Below, piece by piece: positions 4,476 to 6,404 of a stretch of DNA of 6,404 bases (position 1 is the first letter of the stretch; the number at the start of each line of letters is the position of its first letter). The stretch lies in NCBI GenBank assembly GCA_035518775.1, contig DATIXH010000295.1, positions 1-6,404 on the forward strand, written 5' to 3'. The notes beneath the pieces were generated by a model, which was not told the DNA's origin, ran no database searches, and saw nothing but the letters and a program-made list of their open reading frames with translations. Position numbers and translations under genes: made by a program. The DNA is from JBGPEQ01 sp035518775. Its GTDB lineage: Bacteria; Pseudomonadota; Alphaproteobacteria; Dongiales; Dongiaceae.

Positions 4476-4514
4476 TACTTCCCGCAGCGCGTGGAGCGCT
4501 TGGGGAGAGCGATC

Positions 4515-4700
4515 GTGCCCGTCAAATGTCCATGCTGCCGCGGGACCAACTGGCTGGCCGGCTGTCGCGGCGAGCGATGCTTCGCAAGGTGCGCCGATTG
4601 CGGGCTCGTCCGGCTCGTGCCCGTGCGTCAGCCGTCGCCGCGGTTCGCGGAGGCGCTGGCAGCCGCCATGGCCGGACCTTCCTTCCCGGACGGCGCATAG
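4515..4700 (+). CDS. Small cysteine-rich zinc-ribbon-like protein
   Basis: This is a 61-residue protein with seven cysteines in its first 29 residues: C5, C7, C8 (KCPCC), C17, C22, C26 and C29 (CADCG). CxxC pairs at 5-8 and 26-29, separated by a short beta-type stretch, are the layout of a zinc ribbon. C7, C17 and C22 are extra. The C-terminal half is an unremarkable Ala/Pro-rich helix. I chose GTG 4515 because GGGGAG (4502-4507) lies 7 nt upstream and an EcfG-type promoter precedes it. The same frame is open from an ATG at 4392 that overlaps the response-regulator stop (TGATG), which would give 102 residues; this is possible but has no ribosome site and adds low-complexity residues. Function unknown: metal binding, nucleic-acid binding or a redox role are all open. 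The next gene starts 11 bp downstream. Confidence 0.6.
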   Translation: MPVKCPCCRGTNWLAGCRGERCFARCADCGLVRLVPVRQPSPRFAEALAAAMAGPSFPDGA

Positions 4701-4711
4701 GGCGCGCCGCC

Positions 4712-5050
4712 GTGGCGAGGCGCCTGGCCGCAGCAGCGATGGCGATGCTGGCTCTGGCCGGCCCGGCGGCGCCAGCCGCGGCGCAGACCGGCGAGCGCCC
4801 GATCGTCTGGCGGATCGTGTCGCTCTGGACGGTCATCGGCGGCTCCGCGGGGCTGCCGTCGCGCTACGAGCGGGAGGGCGCCGCCTTCGCGTCGAAGACC
4901 GAGTGCCTCGCCGACCTCGCGCAATCGCGCGACCGGCTCGAAGCCGAGCGCGCCGAGGCCGAGCGCAGCGCCCGGAGAGCGGGCGCGCCCGACCTGGAGT
5001 ATCGGGCGACGGTGGAGTGCGCGCCGCGCTACGCGGCGACCTCTCCGTAA
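4712..5050 (+). CDS. Small exported protein with two cysteines, function unknown
   Basis: This is a 112-residue protein from GTG 4712. ARR is followed by an alanine/leucine-rich hydrophobic core (residues 5-20) and APAAA-Q, an ideal signal peptidase I site with cleavage likely after residue 24. The mature domain of about 88 residues starts QTGERPIVWRIVSLW, has a central charged helix (about 66-90, rich in Glu, Arg and Ala) and two cysteines, C65 (SKTEC) and C103 (ATVEC), well placed for a disulfide. The strand-helix-strand arrangement with one C at each side of the helix suggests a small periplasmic fold. I recognise no named family. The ribosome site is weak (AGGG about 9 nt upstream). An ATG at 4739 would remove the arginines of the signal peptide and is less likely. 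It is probably co-transcribed with the zinc-ribbon gene 11 bp upstream. Confidence 0.7.
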   Translation: MARRLAAAAMAMLALAGPAAPAAAQTGERPIVWRIVSLWTVIGGSAGLPSRYEREGAAFASKTECLADLAQSRDRLEAERAEAERSARRAGAPDLEYRATVECAPRYAATSP

Positions 5051-5064
5051 AGCCGCGGGACCAC

Positions 5065-5087
5065 GGGCGCGCGCGGCGCGCCCCTAC
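5065..5087 (-). repeat. Solitary REP-like unit in a convergent gap
   Basis: This matches the REP unit at 2372-2394 with a single difference in the loop. On the minus strand it reads GTAG, GGGCGCGC, loop CGC, GCGCGCCC. It sits in the 60-bp gap between two genes that converge (ends at 5050 and 5111) and could protect or end both transcripts. It is about 2.3 kb from the paired copies, showing that the unit is dispersed. Confidence 0.8.
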
Positions 5088-5110
5088 AGGTTACCGGGCG
5101 CTGGGCCGCC

Positions 5111-6361
5111 CTACGCCTCCGCTGCGATATCGAATTTCTGCGCGTCGACCGGAGCCGCGCGGCGCAGGTCGGCCTCGGCCAGGGGCACGCCGCCGAGGAC
5201 GTGGCGGGCGGCGACGCTGACATTGTGGATGATGTCGGCGGTGTCCTGCGCCGTGTGCTGGGGGTGGGTGGCGACCATCACGGTGCGGTTGAGGATCTCG
5301 AGCGAGCGGGCGCACATGTCCTTCGAGTAGGTACGGCGGCACGCGGCGTTGGCCGGCATGTTGTAGGGGTTCATGGCGGGATGGGCGGCGCCGGCGCCCA
5401 TCAGCACCTGGTCCCATTCGGTGTAGTTGTGGCGGCCGGTCTTGCCGGCGACCACGCTCGGGAACAGCTTGGCGAACTGGGCGGCGGCCTCGGCCGACGG
5501 CAGCGTGTACATGACCTGCGTCGCGCAGTCGTGGTCCGGGCTGTTCATCGGCGACGGGCGCAGGCCGATGTTGCCGAGCTGCGCCGTGCCCTGCAGGATC
5601 TTCTTCTTCTCCGTGCGCATGGCCTGGATCATGCCGTCGAGGCGGTCGAGCTGGACGTTCAGCATGGCGCCCATCAGCTCGGAGGCGCGGGCGCCGTTGG
5701 CGGCGAAGGGCATCTCCGACTCGTCGCGGCCGTTCCAGTAGAAATGGCAGGGATCGATGGCGCAGCGCACCCGCTTGGCCACGTGCTCGTCGTTCACGGC
5801 GACCCCGCCGCCCTCGCCCGCCGCCATGTTCTTGAAGTAGTTGAAGCTGAAGCAGCCGATGTGGCCGATGGCGCCGAACTTGCGGCCCTCGTAGCCGCCA
5901 CCGACGCCCTGGCAGGCATCCTCGATCACGATCAGGTTGCGGCGGCGCGCGATGTCCATGATCGCGGCCATGTTGCACGCCGCACCCCACATATGCACGG
6001 GCACGACGGCCTTGGTGCGCGGGCCGATGGCGTCCTCGATGGCCTTGGGATCGATGGTGACGGACTCGTCGATGTCGACGATCACGGGGATGGCGCCGGC
6101 CGCCAGCACCGAGGTGGCGCTCGCCATGTAGGTGTGGGCGGGGATCAGGACCTCGTCGCCGGGACCGAGGCCGATGGCCGTCATGGCCGCGGCGAGCGCG
6201 TTGCTGCCGCTGGCGGCGAGGGCGAAATGCTTGACGCCGAGCCAGGCGGCGTAGCGCTGCTCGAAGCGATCGCATTGGTTGCCGACGCCGTAGCGGAACA
6301 GCGTCTTGTCGCGGACGACCGCCGCAAGTGCCTCGATCTCTTCGTCGCCTACGATGTACAT
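5111..6361 (-). CDS. DegT/DnrJ/EryC1/StrS-family PLP-dependent aminotransferase
   Basis: This is a 416-residue protein, complete, of fold type I. Recognisable in order are FRYGVGNQCDRFEQRYAAWLGVKH near the N-terminus, the cofactor phosphate region ASGSNAL (50-56), PAHTYMASATSVLAAGAIPV (74-93), PVHMWGAACNM (121-131), EDACQGVGG (147-155) with D148 and Q151 contacting the pyridine ring, and SFNYFKNMAAGEGG (172-185) with Schiff-base lysine K177. Relatives aminate keto-sugars or cyclitols for LPS, capsule or antibiotic synthesis, usually with glutamate or glutamine as donor. The substrate cannot be named: no other sugar gene is in the window and the C-terminal half (RHNYTEWDQVLMG...) is not distinctive to me. 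The ATG at 6361 is supported by AGAGGA (6372-6367 on the complement) 5 nt upstream. The promoter lies outside the window or in its last 40 bp. Confidence 0.93.
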   Translation of the reverse strand: MYIVGDEEIEALAAVVRDKTLFRYGVGNQCDRFEQRYAAWLGVKHFALAASGSNALAAAMTAIGLGPGDEVLIPAHTYMASATSVLAAGAIPVIVDIDESVTIDPKAIEDAIGPRTKAVVPVHMWGAACNMAAIMDIARRRNLIVIEDACQGVGGGYEGRKFGAIGHIGCFSFNYFKNMAAGEGGGVAVNDEHVAKRVRCAIDPCHFYWNGRDESEMPFAANGARASELMGAMLNVQLDRLDGMIQAMRTEKKKILQGTAQLGNIGLRPSPMNSPDHDCATQVMYTLPSAEAAAQFAKLFPSVVAGKTGRHNYTEWDQVLMGAGAAHPAMNPYNMPANAACRRTYSKDMCARSLEILNRTVMVATHPQHTAQDTADIIHNVSVAARHVLGGVPLAEADLRRAAPVDAQKFDIAAEA

Positions 6362-6404
6362 CGGTGTCCTCTCCCGGATCGTCGTGAGTCGGCGGCACTC
6401 TAGG

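Noticed and set aside
4392..4514. ATG 4392 (TGATG overlap with the response regulator) as start of the zinc-ribbon gene
   Set aside because: It lacks a ribosome site and adds low-complexity residues, and a promoter plus GGGGAG site lie downstream of it before GTG 4515. Not fully excluded.
2847..4700. A 617-codon open frame on the plus strand
   Set aside because: It runs antisense through the small exported protein and out of frame through the Crp/Fnr and response-regulator genes, is arginine/proline/glycine-rich and matches no family. Only its last 61 codons (from GTG 4515) look coding.
5201..6403. A 400-codon plus-strand open frame and a 435-codon minus-strand frame at the right end
   Set aside because: Both are shadows of the DegT-family aminotransferase gene, with His/Arg/Gly-rich low-complexity translations caused by high GC at third positions.

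Overview
The window is GC-rich chromosomal DNA with alphaproteobacterial character. Three lines of evidence support this: protein family styles (TadA, MsrA, a Crp/Fnr-type regulator of the short non-FNR class, and a single-domain response regulator), dispersed GTAG-footed palindromic repeats, and three matches to the EcfG general-stress promoter (GGAAC-N16-NGTT), a sigma factor class confined to Alphaproteobacteria. I cannot name the genus. There is no transposase, CRISPR array, rRNA or recognisable tRNA, and no sign of a prophage.

Layout. At the left edge, on the minus strand, is the N-terminal 106 codons of a homocysteine S-methyltransferase-family enzyme (1-320). Divergent from it is a tight three-gene unit: a ribbon-helix-helix antitoxin (488-718), a VapC PIN-domain toxin (718-1137) and the tRNA adenosine deaminase tadA (1134-1598). 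Both junctions overlap (TGATG and ATGA). The unit is preceded by a sigma70-like promoter whose -10 lies inside a perfect inverted repeat, the probable autoregulatory operator. msrA (1675-2163) follows with its own strong Shine-Dalgarno site.

From 2164 to 2800 there is no gene. The stretch is a mosaic of repeats: two inverted pairs of a 23-bp REP-like unit (GTAG foot, 8-bp stem, 3-nt loop) nested within longer inverted and direct repeats. A fifth, solitary copy of the unit lies at 5065-5087 in a convergent intergenic gap.

From 2801 to 5050 lies what I regard as the most interesting part, a likely stress cassette. It comprises a small exported protein (minus strand, 2801-3091), a divergent Crp/Fnr-family regulator (3226-3942), a single-domain response regulator (4012-4392), a 61-residue cysteine-rich zinc-ribbon-like protein (4515-4700) and a small exported two-cysteine protein (4712-5050). 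EcfG-type promoters sit immediately upstream of three of these starts, on both strands. The one before the Crp/Fnr gene is so close to the ATG that the mRNA should be leaderless or nearly so, which fits the absence of a ribosome binding site there. A perfect 24-bp palindrome lies between the Crp/Fnr gene and the response regulator.

The right end (5111-6361, minus strand) is a complete DegT/DnrJ/EryC1/StrS-family PLP aminotransferase of unknown substrate, convergent with the stress cassette. Functional assignments rest on motifs read by eye; no database search was run.
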